Positions 16,474-25,578 of a stretch of 64,000 bases of DNA are shown piece after piece (position 1 is the stretch's first letter; each line of letters starts with the position of its first letter). The stretch lies in assembly GCF_001761365.1 (NCBI RefSeq), contig NZ_CP017477.1, forward strand, positions 1,601,001 to 1,665,000, in the 5' to 3' direction. Source of the stretch: Polaribacter vadi (lineage in GTDB: Bacteria; Bacteroidota; Bacteroidia; Flavobacteriales; Flavobacteriaceae). The notes beneath the pieces are model-generated. The model worked only from the letters and a program-made list of their open reading frames with translations, was not told the DNA's origin and did not search any database. Position numbers and translations under genes: made by a program.

Positions 16474-17877
16474 TTAAACGAATGATCTAATTACGATAAA
16501 GGCTAAAGAACCAACTAAAAATCCAATTAGCGCTAACCAAGATATTTTTTTAATATACCAGAAAAAATCTATTTTTTCCATTCCCATTGCTACAACTCCA
16601 GCAGCAGAACCAATAATTAACATAGAACCTCCTGTACCTGCAGAAAATGCGATAAAGTGCCATAAAGGATTATCTAAAGATTCAGAAAACATCCCTAAAC
16701 TTGCAGCGACTAAAGGTACATTATCAATTACTGCAGAACCAATTCCTAATAAAATTACCACTAAATCAGAAACACCTGTTCCTGCTAATTCAGTTCCCAT
16801 TAAAGGAATTCCTTGTTTTAAACTATCAGCAAAATTGAATAAAATTCCCAAAGATTCTAAAGCTGCAACTGCCATTAAAATTCCTAAGAAAAATAAAATA
16901 CTTGGCATTTCAATTTTTGATAATGAGGAATGTACTGGACTATGATGTGCTCCAGATTCATGCTCATCTGCTTGCTCTCCTTCTACTGTAGAAATTGAGA
17001 ATTTAGAATTACTAAATATTTCTGCAAAAGTAGCTACAATCCCTAAAGATAACATCATCCCTACATAAGGTGGTAAATGCGTAATTGTTTTAAAAACAGG
17101 TACAAATAAAATAGCACCTAATCCTAAATATAACATTTTTGCGCTATGAGGACTTTTTGGTTTTTCAACTTCATTTTCATCATAATCTATTTCACCTTTA
17201 AAAGCTGGTAAAAATGTTGCAATAAACGTTGGTACCACCATACATAATAAAGAAGGAACAAATAAATACGTAAATAACATTCCTGTACTTACTTTATCGC
17301 CAATCCAAAGCATGGTTGTAGTAACGTCTCCAATAGGAGAAAAAGCACCACCTGCATTGGCTGCAATAATAATTAAACCTGCGAACCAGATTCTATCTTC
17401 TCTAGTTTTTACAATTTTTTGTAAAATTGAAATTAAGACAATAGTTGCTGTTAAATTATCTATAATTGCTGATAAAACAAACGCTAAAATTGAAAACATC
17501 CAAAGCAATTTTTTCTTGCCTTTAAAGTTTACATATCCTTTAATAGTAGAAAATCCATCAAAATAATCGATAATTTCAACAATCGTCATCGCTCCTAAAA
17601 GAAACACCAGAATCTCTGCAGTTTTACCTAAATGATGTAATAAAGTTTCTTCGACCAAATGTAATTTATCATCATGTGCCATCGATGCAAAACCATCTAC
17701 CAGACCATGATTGGCAGAATCAAACCAATTAGAAAAACTATCTACACCAAGTGCTACGATTGCCCAGCAAACTGCCATCATTATTAAGGCAGGTATTAAT
17801 TTGTCTAATTTTAAATTATGCTCTAAAGTAATGGCTAAATAACCCAGTACAAATACGATAATAATTATTGATTCCAT
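16474..17877 (-). CDS. nhaD: Na+/H+ antiporter, NhaD type
   Basis: A 467-aa inner-membrane sodium:proton antiporter of the NhaD branch, expected in a marine bacterium for sodium and pH homeostasis. About a dozen hydrophobic helices are visible. Conserved segments include LGAMTIVEIIDYFDGF (about 94-109), AIIDNLTATIVLISIL (about 137-152) with the D-N pair, ANAGGAFSPIGDVTT (about 173-187), and the C-terminal VIDNVPLVAASLGMF repeat of the same fold. A cytoplasmic acidic and His-rich loop lies near the middle (EQADEHESGAHHSPVH). Single gene, ending at a hairpin; the glutamate dehydrogenase gene lies 15 bases upstream. Confidence 0.93.
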   Translation of the reverse strand: MESIIIIVFVLGYLAITLEHNLKLDKLIPALIMMAVCWAIVALGVDSFSNWFDSANHGLVDGFASMAHDDKLHLVEETLLHHLGKTAEILVFLLGAMTIVEIIDYFDGFSTIKGYVNFKGKKKLLWMFSILAFVLSAIIDNLTATIVLISILQKIVKTREDRIWFAGLIIIAANAGGAFSPIGDVTTTMLWIGDKVSTGMLFTYLFVPSLLCMVVPTFIATFLPAFKGEIDYDENEVEKPKSPHSAKMLYLGLGAILFVPVFKTITHLPPYVGMMLSLGIVATFAEIFSNSKFSISTVEGEQADEHESGAHHSPVHSSLSKIEMPSILFFLGILMAVAALESLGILFNFADSLKQGIPLMGTELAGTGVSDLVVILLGIGSAVIDNVPLVAASLGMFSESLDNPLWHFIAFSAGTGGSMLIIGSAAGVVAMGMEKIDFFWYIKKISWLALIGFLVGSLAFIVIRSFV

Positions 17878-17892
17878 ATATATTAATTTAGT

Positions 17893-19125
17893 TTAAATTA
17901 GTTCTTTTAGTGCGATTTCAAATGCTGTTGAGCATATTTTTGTTTTAGATGCACTTTTGTTAAATGTTTTTTGCAATGCTTTTTTAATGGTGTTTGAGGT
18001 ATCATCAAAAATAGCCTTGTCTTGCATTGGCAATGTAACTCTTGCTTCCATTAAATAAGCAAAAACTCTTGCAATTCCGCAATTAGAAATAAAATCTGGC
18101 AACAAACTTAAGTGATTATCTGTATATTCCATAATAGGTCCAAAGAAAATTTCTTTATCAGCAAAAGGAACATTGGCTCCAGGGGAAATTACTTCCAATC
18201 CTGTATTGATCATTTGTTGCACTTGGTCTTGAGAAACTAATCTTGATGCTGCAGCAGGAACAAATATTTCTGCTGGCAAACTCCAAACTTTCTCATTTAT
18301 TTCTGCAAATGGAATCATGTTTTTAGACGCTAATTGATTTCCATCTTTCGATAAAAATAAATTCGTCATTTCGTCTTTCGTAAAACCTTTTTCGTTGATG
18401 ACTCCTCCTTGTCGATCTATAATCCCAACAACTTTTGCACCTAATTTTGTTAAATAATAGGCTGCAGCAGCTCCTACATTTCCAAAACCTTGCACAATGG
18501 CTCTTTTACCAACAATAGATCCTCCATAAATATCGTAATAATGCCTAACAGCTTCTGCAACTCCATAACCTGTTAACATGTCTGCTACTGTATATTTTCT
18601 AGAAATATCTGGCGAAAACTGTTTGTCTTCAATTACTTTGATAACGCCCAAACGCAATTGACCAATTCTATTAATTTTATCGGCTTCAGTAGGTTTAAAG
18701 TGACCGTTAAAAATTCCTTCTTGAGGATGCCAAACACCACAATCTTCGGTAATTGGAATTACATCTTTATCTGCATCTACGTTTAAATCGCCTCCAGTTC
18801 CATAATAGTGTTTCAATAATGGCGTAACTGCTTTATACCAACGTTCTAAAACACCTCTTTTTCTTGGATCATTTGGATCGAAGTTAATACCCGATTTTGC
18901 ACCACCAATTGCTGGCCCAGAAACTGTAAATTTTATTTCCATGGTTTTTGCTAATGACAAAACTTCGTTCATATCTAAACCTTGTCTCATTCTTGTTCCA
19001 CCTCCAGCAGCTCCACCTCTTAAAGAGTTAATCACTGTCCAACCTTCTGCTTCTGTTTCTTGATCTTTCCAATGAAACACAATTTCTGGTTGTTTATTTT
19101 CGTATATTTTTAATAATTCTTTCAT
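17893..19125 (-). CDS. Glu/Leu/Phe/Val-type dehydrogenase
   Basis: A 410-aa NAD(P)-dependent amino-acid dehydrogenase that interconverts an amino acid (probably glutamate) and its 2-oxo acid plus ammonia. The N-terminal substrate domain has GGAAGGGTRMR (about 37-47) and the catalytic-lysine segments KFTVSGPAIGGAKSGI and GTGGDLNVD. The C-terminal Rossmann domain has VQGFGNVGAAAAYYL (about 216-230). Length is like bacterial GDH/LeuDH. Substrate preference cannot be set from sequence alone. Directly upstream of nhaD on the same strand with 15 bases between, so possibly co-transcribed. The start is supported by the ATG after a 220-bp AT-rich leader. Confidence 0.88.
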   Translation of the reverse strand: MKELLKIYENKQPEIVFHWKDQETEAEGWTVINSLRGGAAGGGTRMRQGLDMNEVLSLAKTMEIKFTVSGPAIGGAKSGINFDPNDPRKRGVLERWYKAVTPLLKHYYGTGGDLNVDADKDVIPITEDCGVWHPQEGIFNGHFKPTEADKINRIGQLRLGVIKVIEDKQFSPDISRKYTVADMLTGYGVAEAVRHYYDIYGGSIVGKRAIVQGFGNVGAAAAYYLTKLGAKVVGIIDRQGGVINEKGFTKDEMTNLFLSKDGNQLASKNMIPFAEINEKVWSLPAEIFVPAAASRLVSQDQVQQMINTGLEVISPGANVPFADKEIFFGPIMEYTDNHLSLLPDFISNCGIARVFAYLMEARVTLPMQDKAIFDDTSNTIKKALQKTFNKSASKTKICSTAFEIALKELI

Positions 19126-19353
19126 GTTTAATTTTGATAATTTTTCAACTTAATTATTTATTTTCTAAAGCAATTTTCTGTAAAACATTCATTAGAAGAG
19201 CTAAAGTTGATTCATTTTTTAAATTAATTTTAAGAATTATTATTCATCATTACAGTTCCTGACAAACTTACTGTAAAATTTGTAATTTTTAAAATATTTA
19301 TCTGAAAAGTATTGTTGTTTTTTTGGGTTCGAGATTACTTTTAAAATTATATA

Positions 19354-20412
19354 TTATGGGTAAAATATAACGCCAGAGGAATGATCTTTACTTGCACCAG
19401 TTACCGATTTTAAACAATTTATTTTATTATGAATCTTCAGCAATCCTAAAAAAGCAAAAATTAAAGCCTCTTTATAATCGATTAATTCTTTAGAGGGCAA
19501 CACAATTTGAGCGTTAGAATATTGCCGAATTTCATCCATTAAAAAAGTATTAAAAACACCTCCACCAGTAATTAAAACTTTATCATTTTTGTAAATCACC
19601 TTACTGATTTGTAGTGCAATATGTGCCACAAAAGTTCTTAAGATTGATGGAACATCTGTTTCCAACTCATCAATTAAAGGGAACATATTTTTTTGAACCC
19701 ATTCCAATCCTAAAGATTTTGGTGGTGTTTGTTGATAAAACTCAAGTTCGTTCAACTTCTCAAAAAGAACTTCATTTATTTTTCCTTCGGATGCAATTTT
19801 ACCAGATGCATCATATTCTAACCCGATTTTATTGGCGTAAAAATTTAAGACAATATTTACAGGACAAATATCAAAAGCAATTCTAGTGTTATCTTTATGA
19901 TAAGACACATTTGAAAATCCACCTAAATTAACACAAAAATCATATTCAGAAAATAGTAATTCATCTCCAATTGGCACTAAAGGCGCTCCTTGACCACCTA
20001 ATTGTAAATCTTGCGTTCTAAAATCACAAACGACTTTTTGTTTTGTGATTTTGGCAATTTCTGCTCCAGAACCAATTTGCAACGTAATTCCTTTTTCTGG
20101 CTGATGTAAAATGGTATGTCCATGAGAGGCAATAAAATCAATCTTTGCAATTTTATAATTGCTGATAAAATTATTGAGTATTTCTCCTAAAAATCGCCCA
20201 TAAGTAACATCTAATTGTTGCAAAGTAGTTGTATCAGAAAAAATAGCATTCTGCAAAAGTTGCTTCCATTCTTTGGAATATGGAATGGTTTCTGCATGGA
20301 GAATTTTAAAATTTTTGTAGTCATCATTCTTAAAATAAACATACACCAAATCAATTCCATCTAAAGAAGTGCCAGACATTAAACCAATGGCGAAAGTTTC
20401 ATTTATAATCAT
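19354..20412 (-). CDS. anmK: Anhydro-N-acetylmuramic acid kinase
   Basis: A cytoplasmic kinase that phosphorylates and opens 1,6-anhydro-MurNAc in peptidoglycan recycling, giving MurNAc-6-phosphate. 352 aa with the N-terminal signature IGLMSGTSLDGID (about 9-21). A central NLGGFSNVSY segment and DICPVNIVLNF follow, with a C-terminal ITGGGVFNTFLMDEI ATPase-fold motif. Length matches AnmK. It is divergent from the acyl-CoA dehydrogenase gene, with a shared 89-bp promoter region. Confidence 0.94.
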   Translation of the reverse strand: MIINETFAIGLMSGTSLDGIDLVYVYFKNDDYKNFKILHAETIPYSKEWKQLLQNAIFSDTTTLQQLDVTYGRFLGEILNNFISNYKIAKIDFIASHGHTILHQPEKGITLQIGSGAEIAKITKQKVVCDFRTQDLQLGGQGAPLVPIGDELLFSEYDFCVNLGGFSNVSYHKDNTRIAFDICPVNIVLNFYANKIGLEYDASGKIASEGKINEVLFEKLNELEFYQQTPPKSLGLEWVQKNMFPLIDELETDVPSILRTFVAHIALQISKVIYKNDKVLITGGGVFNTFLMDEIRQYSNAQIVLPSKELIDYKEALIFAFLGLLKIHNKINCLKSVTGASKDHSSGVIFYP

Positions 20413-20436
20413 ATCAGTAAAAATAATAAAAGTCTA

Positions 20437-20467
20437 TTGAAAATATGTTACGAAATCGATATATTTG
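20437..20467 (+). promoter_or_regulatory. Candidate promoter of the acyl-CoA dehydrogenase
   Basis: TTG (20437-20439) and TATATTTG (20460-20467) match the Bacteroidota -33/-7 pattern with 20 bases between. The ATG is 34 bases after the -7 box. Confidence 0.6.
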
Positions 20468-20501
20468 CACTCGTAAATTAAGAATATAACAAAACATACC
20501 T

Positions 20502-21644
20502 ATGGATTTTAGCTTAACAGAAGAGCATATCATGATTCGTGATGCAGCAAGAGATTTTGCACAAACAGAATTATTACCTGGCGTTATTGAAAGAGACAAT
20601 AAACAGGAATTTCCACAAGAATTGGTCAAAAAAATGGGCGATTTAGGTTTTCTGGGAATTATGGTAGATCCAAAATACGGAGGAAGTGGAATGGACGCTA
20701 TTTCTTACGTATTAATTATGGAAGAATTATCAAAAATCGATGCTTCTGCCTCTGTAATTGTTTCTGTAAACAATTCATTGGTTTGTTATGGTTTAGAATC
20801 TTATGCAAATGAAGATCAAAAACAAAAATATTTAACAAAATTAGCGACTGGAGAATTTGTAGGCGCCTTTTGTTTGAGTGAGCCAGAAGCTGGTTCCGAT
20901 GCAACATCGCAAGCAACAACTGCTATCGACAAAGGAGATCATTATGTAATTAACGGAACTAAAAACTGGATTACAAGTGGTGGAAGAGCTGATGTTTATT
21001 TAGTGATTGCACAAACTGACAGAGAAAAAGGTCACAGAGGAATTAACGCTTTTATCGTTGAAAAAGGAACAGAAGGTTTTCATGTAGGTCCTAAAGAAGA
21101 TAAATTAGGAATTAGAGGTTCAGACACCCATACATTACAATTTAACGACGTAAAAGTGCCAAAAGAAAACAGAATTGGTGAGGATGGTTTTGGTTTTAAA
21201 TTCGCCATGAAAACACTTTCGGGTGGTAGAATTGGGATTGCTGCTCAAGCTTTAGGAATTGCTGCTGGAGGATATGAATTGGCTTTAAAATACTCTAAAG
21301 AACGTAAAGCATTTGGAACTGAGATTTGCAATCATCAAGCAATTGCCTTCAAATTAGCAGACATGTATACAGAAATTGAAGCTGCAAGAATGTTGGTTAT
21401 GAAAGCTGCTTGGGACAAAGATCAAGGTAATAATTACGACATGTCATCAGCAATGGCAAAATTATACGCAAGTAAAGTTGCTATGGAACAAACAGTTGAG
21501 GCTGTGCAAATTCATGGTGGAAATGGCTTCGTCAAAGAATATCATGTAGAACGTTTAATGCGTGATGCAAAAATTACTCAAATTTACGAAGGAACTTCAG
21601 AGATCCAAAAAATAGTAATTTCTAGAGGAGTTATCAAAGGATAA
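20502..21644 (+). CDS. Acyl-CoA dehydrogenase
   Basis: An FAD flavoprotein of 380 aa that introduces a 2,3-double bond into acyl-CoA, most like short/medium-chain (butyryl-CoA type) dehydrogenases. It has an N-terminal helical domain, the AFCLSEPEAGSDA segment (about 127-139) and WITSGG (about 159-164) of the beta domain. Near the C-terminus QIYEGTSEIQKIVISR (about 361-376) carries the catalytic base glutamate. Complete and of normal length. Transcribed alone from a clear promoter and followed by a terminator. Likely role: fatty-acid or branched-chain amino-acid breakdown; chain length is not determined. Confidence 0.94.
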   Translation: MDFSLTEEHIMIRDAARDFAQTELLPGVIERDNKQEFPQELVKKMGDLGFLGIMVDPKYGGSGMDAISYVLIMEELSKIDASASVIVSVNNSLVCYGLESYANEDQKQKYLTKLATGEFVGAFCLSEPEAGSDATSQATTAIDKGDHYVINGTKNWITSGGRADVYLVIAQTDREKGHRGINAFIVEKGTEGFHVGPKEDKLGIRGSDTHTLQFNDVKVPKENRIGEDGFGFKFAMKTLSGGRIGIAAQALGIAAGGYELALKYSKERKAFGTEICNHQAIAFKLADMYTEIEAARMLVMKAAWDKDQGNNYDMSSAMAKLYASKVAMEQTVEAVQIHGGNGFVKEYHVERLMRDAKITQIYEGTSEIQKIVISRGVIKG

Positions 21645-21665
21645 CAACTCATTATATATAGTGTC

Positions 21666-21700
21666 CAAAAATCCATCTTTTTAAAAGGTGGATTTTTCTT
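21666..21700 (+). terminator. Terminator after acyl-CoA dehydrogenase
   Basis: AAAAATCCATCTTTT pairs with AAGGTGGATTTTT around a short loop, followed by CTTTT. It starts about 20 bases after the stop codon. Confidence 0.75.
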
Positions 21701-21958
21701 TTGGGCGTGTTTTTTTTAACCGTAATAATTTGTGATTTCGACGTTAGGAGAAATCCCATAAAGTAGAAACCATAATATTGAGCAACACTATGTGATTTCC
21801 CCATTTGGTCGAAAAGACAAAACTGCATGTTATTATTTAATGTGTTTATTTTTTTGGGCACAACCTTTCAGGTCAGGCTTTCAGCACTCGCTTTTTTTCT
21901 GAAAAAGAAAAAAGAGCTCAAACAATTGCCTCAATCCTTTGTGCAACTTATTTAAAAA
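21701..21958. repeat. Two dispersed hairpin repeats
   Basis: About 21729-21823: GTGATTTCGACGTTAGGAGAAATC...GTGATTTCCCCATTTGGTCGAAAAGAC, a diverged relative of the unit tandemly repeated at 37.2-37.8 kb. About 21868-21935: CACTCGC-TTTTTTTC-TGAAAAA-GAAAAAAG-AGCTCAAACA, matching a copy at about 36665-36715 whose stem has different but still complementary bases. No gene. Confidence 0.65.
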
Positions 21959-22741
21959 CTACAATTTCAACTTAATATTATAGAGTTGCAAACCAGAAGA
22001 AGGCGCATTATTTCTCATAAACAAACGATCATTATCTTCTTTTAAAGAAGCTTCAATAAACTGTAAATCAATATTTCCTTTTCCGAGTTCAAATAAAGTC
22101 GCCATCATTAAACGTATTTGATACCGAAGAAAACCTTTTCCCTTCACTTTAAATACATAGGACTTTTCAGGAAAAAAATTAGCGACTAAAATATCGTTTT
22201 CAACAATTTCACAAGTATCAATAACTCTTTTAAAAATTGTTTTTTCAGAGGGTTTGGTACAATATTTATGAAAATAATGTTCCCCCTCAAATAGTTTTGC
22301 GCCTTTCTTCATCACATCAATATCTAAAAAGGTATCAATATTTACCATGAAAGGCGCTGCAAAAGGATGATTTTTCTCACCAAAAGAAAAGTAATAATGG
22401 TATTCTTTTATTTTATCAGCTTTAATAATATTGAAACTCCTGGCAACCTCTTGCATAGAAATCGCTCTAAAATCTGGTGGAAAATTTAAATTTAAAGTTT
22501 TTATAAAAGCCTCTTCTTCTAAAATTTCATTTGTAAAAAGCTGTAAATAATAGGAATTTGCTGAAACTTTTGCATCTGTTCTACCCACACCAATCGTTTT
22601 ATAACTACCCTCTTCCATTATAAAAGACAAGCTTTTATCGACTATATCATGCAAAGTTTTGGCATTTGTCTGTTTTTGCCAACCAGAAAAACGAAAACCG
22701 AAGAATTGTAAAGAAATTAGGTAAGAAACTGAATATTTCAT
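21959..22741 (-). CDS. TruA-like tRNA pseudouridine synthase
   Basis: A 260-aa protein with the fold of tRNA pseudouridine(38-40) synthase TruA. The active-site segment GVGRTDAKVSA (51-61) holds the catalytic aspartate D56. FSGWQKQ (18-24) and a C-terminal KGKGFLRYQIRLMMATL (about 199-215) match TruA motifs. The usual GRTDAGVHA is here GRTDAKVSA, and the start of the protein is divergent, so this may be the second TruA paralog often seen in Bacteroidota rather than the canonical enzyme; hence no symbol is given. Single gene on the minus strand. Confidence 0.85.
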   Translation of the reverse strand: MKYSVSYLISLQFFGFRFSGWQKQTNAKTLHDIVDKSLSFIMEEGSYKTIGVGRTDAKVSANSYYLQLFTNEILEEEAFIKTLNLNFPPDFRAISMQEVARSFNIIKADKIKEYHYYFSFGEKNHPFAAPFMVNIDTFLDIDVMKKGAKLFEGEHYFHKYCTKPSEKTIFKRVIDTCEIVENDILVANFFPEKSYVFKVKGKGFLRYQIRLMMATLFELGKGNIDLQFIEASLKEDNDRLFMRNNAPSSGLQLYNIKLKL

Positions 22742-22937
22742 AAGTGCAAATATACAATAATTGCATTTTTTTTTACAAAAGGTGCATTTTTATGAATATC
22801 TCAAAATTATAAGCTTCTTTTTTACGAACCCTATATTTTATATGTTAAAGAAAACCAAAAATATGTTTATAGCAAAATAACCCCCTTTTTTTTGAGGGCA
22901 CTTAGCTAAAAAACATCATTTTCAAAAACACACCCCC

Positions 22938-22967
22938 TTGTCATTTTAAATTAAAACTATACATTTA
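22938..22967 (+). promoter_or_regulatory. Candidate promoter of the porin-amtB unit
   Basis: TTG (22938-22940), 19 bases, then TACATTTA (22960-22967), close to the Bacteroidota TAnnTTTG. It lies 48 bases before the start codon of the outer-membrane protein gene. Confidence 0.5.
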
Positions 22968-23015
22968 CCCCGTTCAAACAATATTAAATCAATAACAAAC
23001 TAAAAGAACATCATT

Positions 23016-24011
23016 ATGAAAAAAATTATTTTCTCATTATTATTGGCAAGTACTTTGATAGTAAATGCACAAGAAGAAGACAAAGGAACTTTTACATTAA
23101 GTGGAACAGTTGACGTATATGGAACGACTAATTTCACAAAAGACCCTGGAACTCCTGGTATTTTAATTGCCAATCCAGAAAATGCAAATGCTTTTGGTTT
23201 AGGTTTTGCAAATACTGTTTTTGCTTACGAAAAAGGAAAAGCTGGAGTTGTTGCAGATTTAGCATTTGGTCCAAAAGCAGACGATGCAAATTTAGCTGGA
23301 GCAATTAACCAACTTTATGCTTACTATAAAGCAACTGATAAATTAACTTTTACAGCTGGTCAATTCAACACCTTTTTAGGATATGAAGTAATTTCTCCAG
23401 CAGCGAATTTTAATTACACAGTTTCTTATTTATTTAATGCTGGTCCATTTTCTCATACTGGTATTAAAGCAGATTATGCTGTTTCTGAAGACTTATCATT
23501 CATGCTTGCAGTAACAAATGCGCATGCACTTACAAGTGCTGATGGTAATTTTGCAGATGCTACACAACTTGGTGCACAAATTGGTTATAAAGGTCAATAC
23601 TTAAACTTTATTGCTGGTGCTGTAGATGCAACTTCAGCTAAAGACTACATTTTCCTAGATTATACAGGTGGATTTGATCTTTCTGAAACTTTCTTCCTAG
23701 GAATTAATGCTGCTTATGTAACTTCTAGCGATGATCAAACAGGATATCAAGGTGCTGCTTTGTACTTACAAAACACTTTTTCAGATACGTTCGCTTTAGG
23801 ATTAAGACCTGAATTATTTCAATACAATGGTGATGCAAACGCAGATGAATCTGTAACAGCAGTTACATTAAGCGCAAACGTTTCATTAACTGGAAACTTA
23901 AAATTGATTACTGATTTAAGATTCGACTCTTCAGATGATTTTATCATTGAAGCGTTTCCAACAGAAAAAAGCACTTCTACTTTAACGATAGCAGCAGTAT
24001 ACTCTTTCTAG
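23016..24011 (+). CDS. Outer-membrane beta-barrel protein (porin-like)
   Basis: A 331-aa protein with a signal peptide (MKKIIFSLLLASTLIVNAQ, cleavage after about residue 18-19). The mature part is Gly/Ala/Asn/aromatic-rich with alternating beta strands and a C-terminal ...TIAAVYSF ending in Phe, typical of an outer-membrane barrel. It resembles the OmpL/BBP2-like barrel proteins that Bacteroidota encode beside ammonium transporters. Only 37 bases separate it from amtB, so the two are probably one transcript. I infer that it lets ammonium or small nitrogen solutes cross the outer membrane; the family assignment is by general resemblance. Confidence 0.85.
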   Translation: MKKIIFSLLLASTLIVNAQEEDKGTFTLSGTVDVYGTTNFTKDPGTPGILIANPENANAFGLGFANTVFAYEKGKAGVVADLAFGPKADDANLAGAINQLYAYYKATDKLTFTAGQFNTFLGYEVISPAANFNYTVSYLFNAGPFSHTGIKADYAVSEDLSFMLAVTNAHALTSADGNFADATQLGAQIGYKGQYLNFIAGAVDATSAKDYIFLDYTGGFDLSETFFLGINAAYVTSSDDQTGYQGAALYLQNTFSDTFALGLRPELFQYNGDANADESVTAVTLSANVSLTGNLKLITDLRFDSSDDFIIEAFPTEKSTSTLTIAAVYSF

Positions 24012-24048
24012 AAAGAAAACTATTATTAACTAACTAAAAATTTATAAG

Positions 24049-25341
24049 ATGAGTTTATTTTTAACATTATTCCAGGAAACCCCTGTTACTGAAGCTGCTC
24101 AAGTTTTAGAACAAGTAAATGGAGATATGGGAATGCTTTGGATGCTGATTGCAGGTATCTTAGTTTTCTTGATGCAAGCAGGTTTTACATTGGTAGAATC
24201 TGGTATGACAAGATCAAAAAATGCGGTAAATATCGCTATGAAAAACTTATTAGACATTTGTGTAGGTTCTATTACATTCTGGCTAGTTGGGTATTCTTTA
24301 ATGTATGGAGATACTTCTAACGGATGGTTTTTCTGGAGTGGATTATTCCAAGGTGAAGGAGCAGATTTATTCTTCCAGACAATGTTCGCTGCAACCACAG
24401 CAACCATTGTATCTGGAGCAATTGCTGGTAGAACAAAATACTCTACATACATAATTTTCTCATTAGTAATGACGGCTATCATTTATCCTATTTCTGGTGG
24501 ATGGCAATGGCAAGGTGAAGGCTGGTTAACTAAATTAGGTTTTATTGATTTTGCTGGTTCGTCTATTGTACATTCTGTAGGTGGTTGGGCTGCTTTAGTA
24601 GCTGCATTTATGGTAGGACCAAGAATTGGAAAATATGTTGACGGAAAAGTTTTTGAAATTCCTGGTCATAATCAAATATTAGCAACTTTAGGAGTTTTTA
24701 TTCTTTGGTTTGGATGGTTTGGTTTTAATGGTGGCTCTCAATTAGCTTGGGGTGGCGCAGATGCAACTGCTGCTTCAAATGTAGTTTTAATCACAAATTT
24801 AGCTGCTGCTGCAGGTGGATTAGGAGCATTAATTACAACTTGGATCTGGTATGGTAAACCAAACTTAGCACAAACCTTAAATGGTACTTTAGCAGGTTTA
24901 GTTAGTATAACTGCTGGATGTGGAAACATGTCTGCTGGTGGTGCTGTTTTAGCAGGTTTAATTGGAGGTATATTAGTTGTATTTTCAATTGAATTTATAG
25001 AAAAGAAATTAAAAATTGATGATGCAATTGGAGCTGCTTCTGTACATGGTGTTGCAGGTGTTTGGGGAACAATTGTTATTGGTCTTTGGGGTATAGATGG
25101 AGATGCTGGTATTGGCTTATTCAATGGTGGTGGAGCTGCACAGTTAGGTACGCAAGCCATTGGAGCTCTTGCTTATGGAGTTTGGGCTGTTGGTTTATCT
25201 TTTATAGTTCTTGGAATTTTAAAAGCTACTATGGGATTACGTGTTACTAAAGATGTAGAAATTGAAGGTTTAGATATTTCAGAACACGGCTCTATTGCTT
25301 ATCCTGGTAAGAGACAAAGAGAAATAGAAGGAGACAAATAA
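24049..25341 (+). CDS. amtB: Ammonium transporter
   Basis: A 430-aa inner-membrane ammonium channel of the Amt/Rh family with about eleven helices. Segments FLMQAGFTLVESGMTRSKN (about 40-58), FIDFAGSSIVHSVGGWAALVAAFM with the first pore histidine (about 165-188) and the second-histidine segment ASVHGVAGVWGTIVIGLWG (about 328-346) are diagnostic. The cytoplasmic C-tail is short. The N-terminus (MSLFLTLFQETPVTEAAQ) may be a signal-like or periplasmic segment. It lies between the porin-like gene and gltBD, giving a compact ammonium uptake and assimilation block. No glnK/PII gene was seen in the window. Confidence 0.96.
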   Translation: MSLFLTLFQETPVTEAAQVLEQVNGDMGMLWMLIAGILVFLMQAGFTLVESGMTRSKNAVNIAMKNLLDICVGSITFWLVGYSLMYGDTSNGWFFWSGLFQGEGADLFFQTMFAATTATIVSGAIAGRTKYSTYIIFSLVMTAIIYPISGGWQWQGEGWLTKLGFIDFAGSSIVHSVGGWAALVAAFMVGPRIGKYVDGKVFEIPGHNQILATLGVFILWFGWFGFNGGSQLAWGGADATAASNVVLITNLAAAAGGLGALITTWIWYGKPNLAQTLNGTLAGLVSITAGCGNMSAGGAVLAGLIGGILVVFSIEFIEKKLKIDDAIGAASVHGVAGVWGTIVIGLWGIDGDAGIGLFNGGGAAQLGTQAIGALAYGVWAVGLSFIVLGILKATMGLRVTKDVEIEGLDISEHGSIAYPGKRQREIEGDK

Positions 25342-25381
25342 ATAATTTATTAATTAAGTTATTTCAAATCTAACATACTCT

Positions 25382-25418
25382 AAATTACCTTAAAGATTCA
25401 TTTCTTTAAGGTAATTTT
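25382..25418 (+). terminator. Terminator after amtB
   Basis: AAATTACCTTAAAG pairs with CTTTAAGGTAATTTT, followed by CTTGTTTTT. It separates amtB from gltBD. Confidence 0.75.
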
Positions 25419-25550
25419 CTTGTTTTTATGAATTTGATAATTAAAATCCATTTAATTATCATAAATATTTTTTTTATATATTTATATTCATTTCATCATA
25501 AAAGTTACATCAAAATGCCATAAATACTGAATTATCTATAACAAAATACA

Positions 25551-25558
25551 TAGATTTG
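25551..25558 (+). promoter_or_regulatory. Candidate -7 box of gltBD
   Basis: TAGATTTG matches TAnnTTTG and lies 20 bases before the gltB start codon. No TTG was found at the usual -33 distance, which would fit an activated promoter. Confidence 0.4.
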
Positions 25559-25578
25559 TAGATATAACTTATTATATT

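Noticed and set aside
21652..21861. 69-codon minus-strand frame after the acyl-CoA dehydrogenase
   Set aside because: It spans a terminator hairpin and a dispersed inverted repeat.
24099..25160. Antisense frames over amtB
   Set aside because: Coding is clear on the plus strand (Amt motifs); the frames are proline/alanine-rich shadows.
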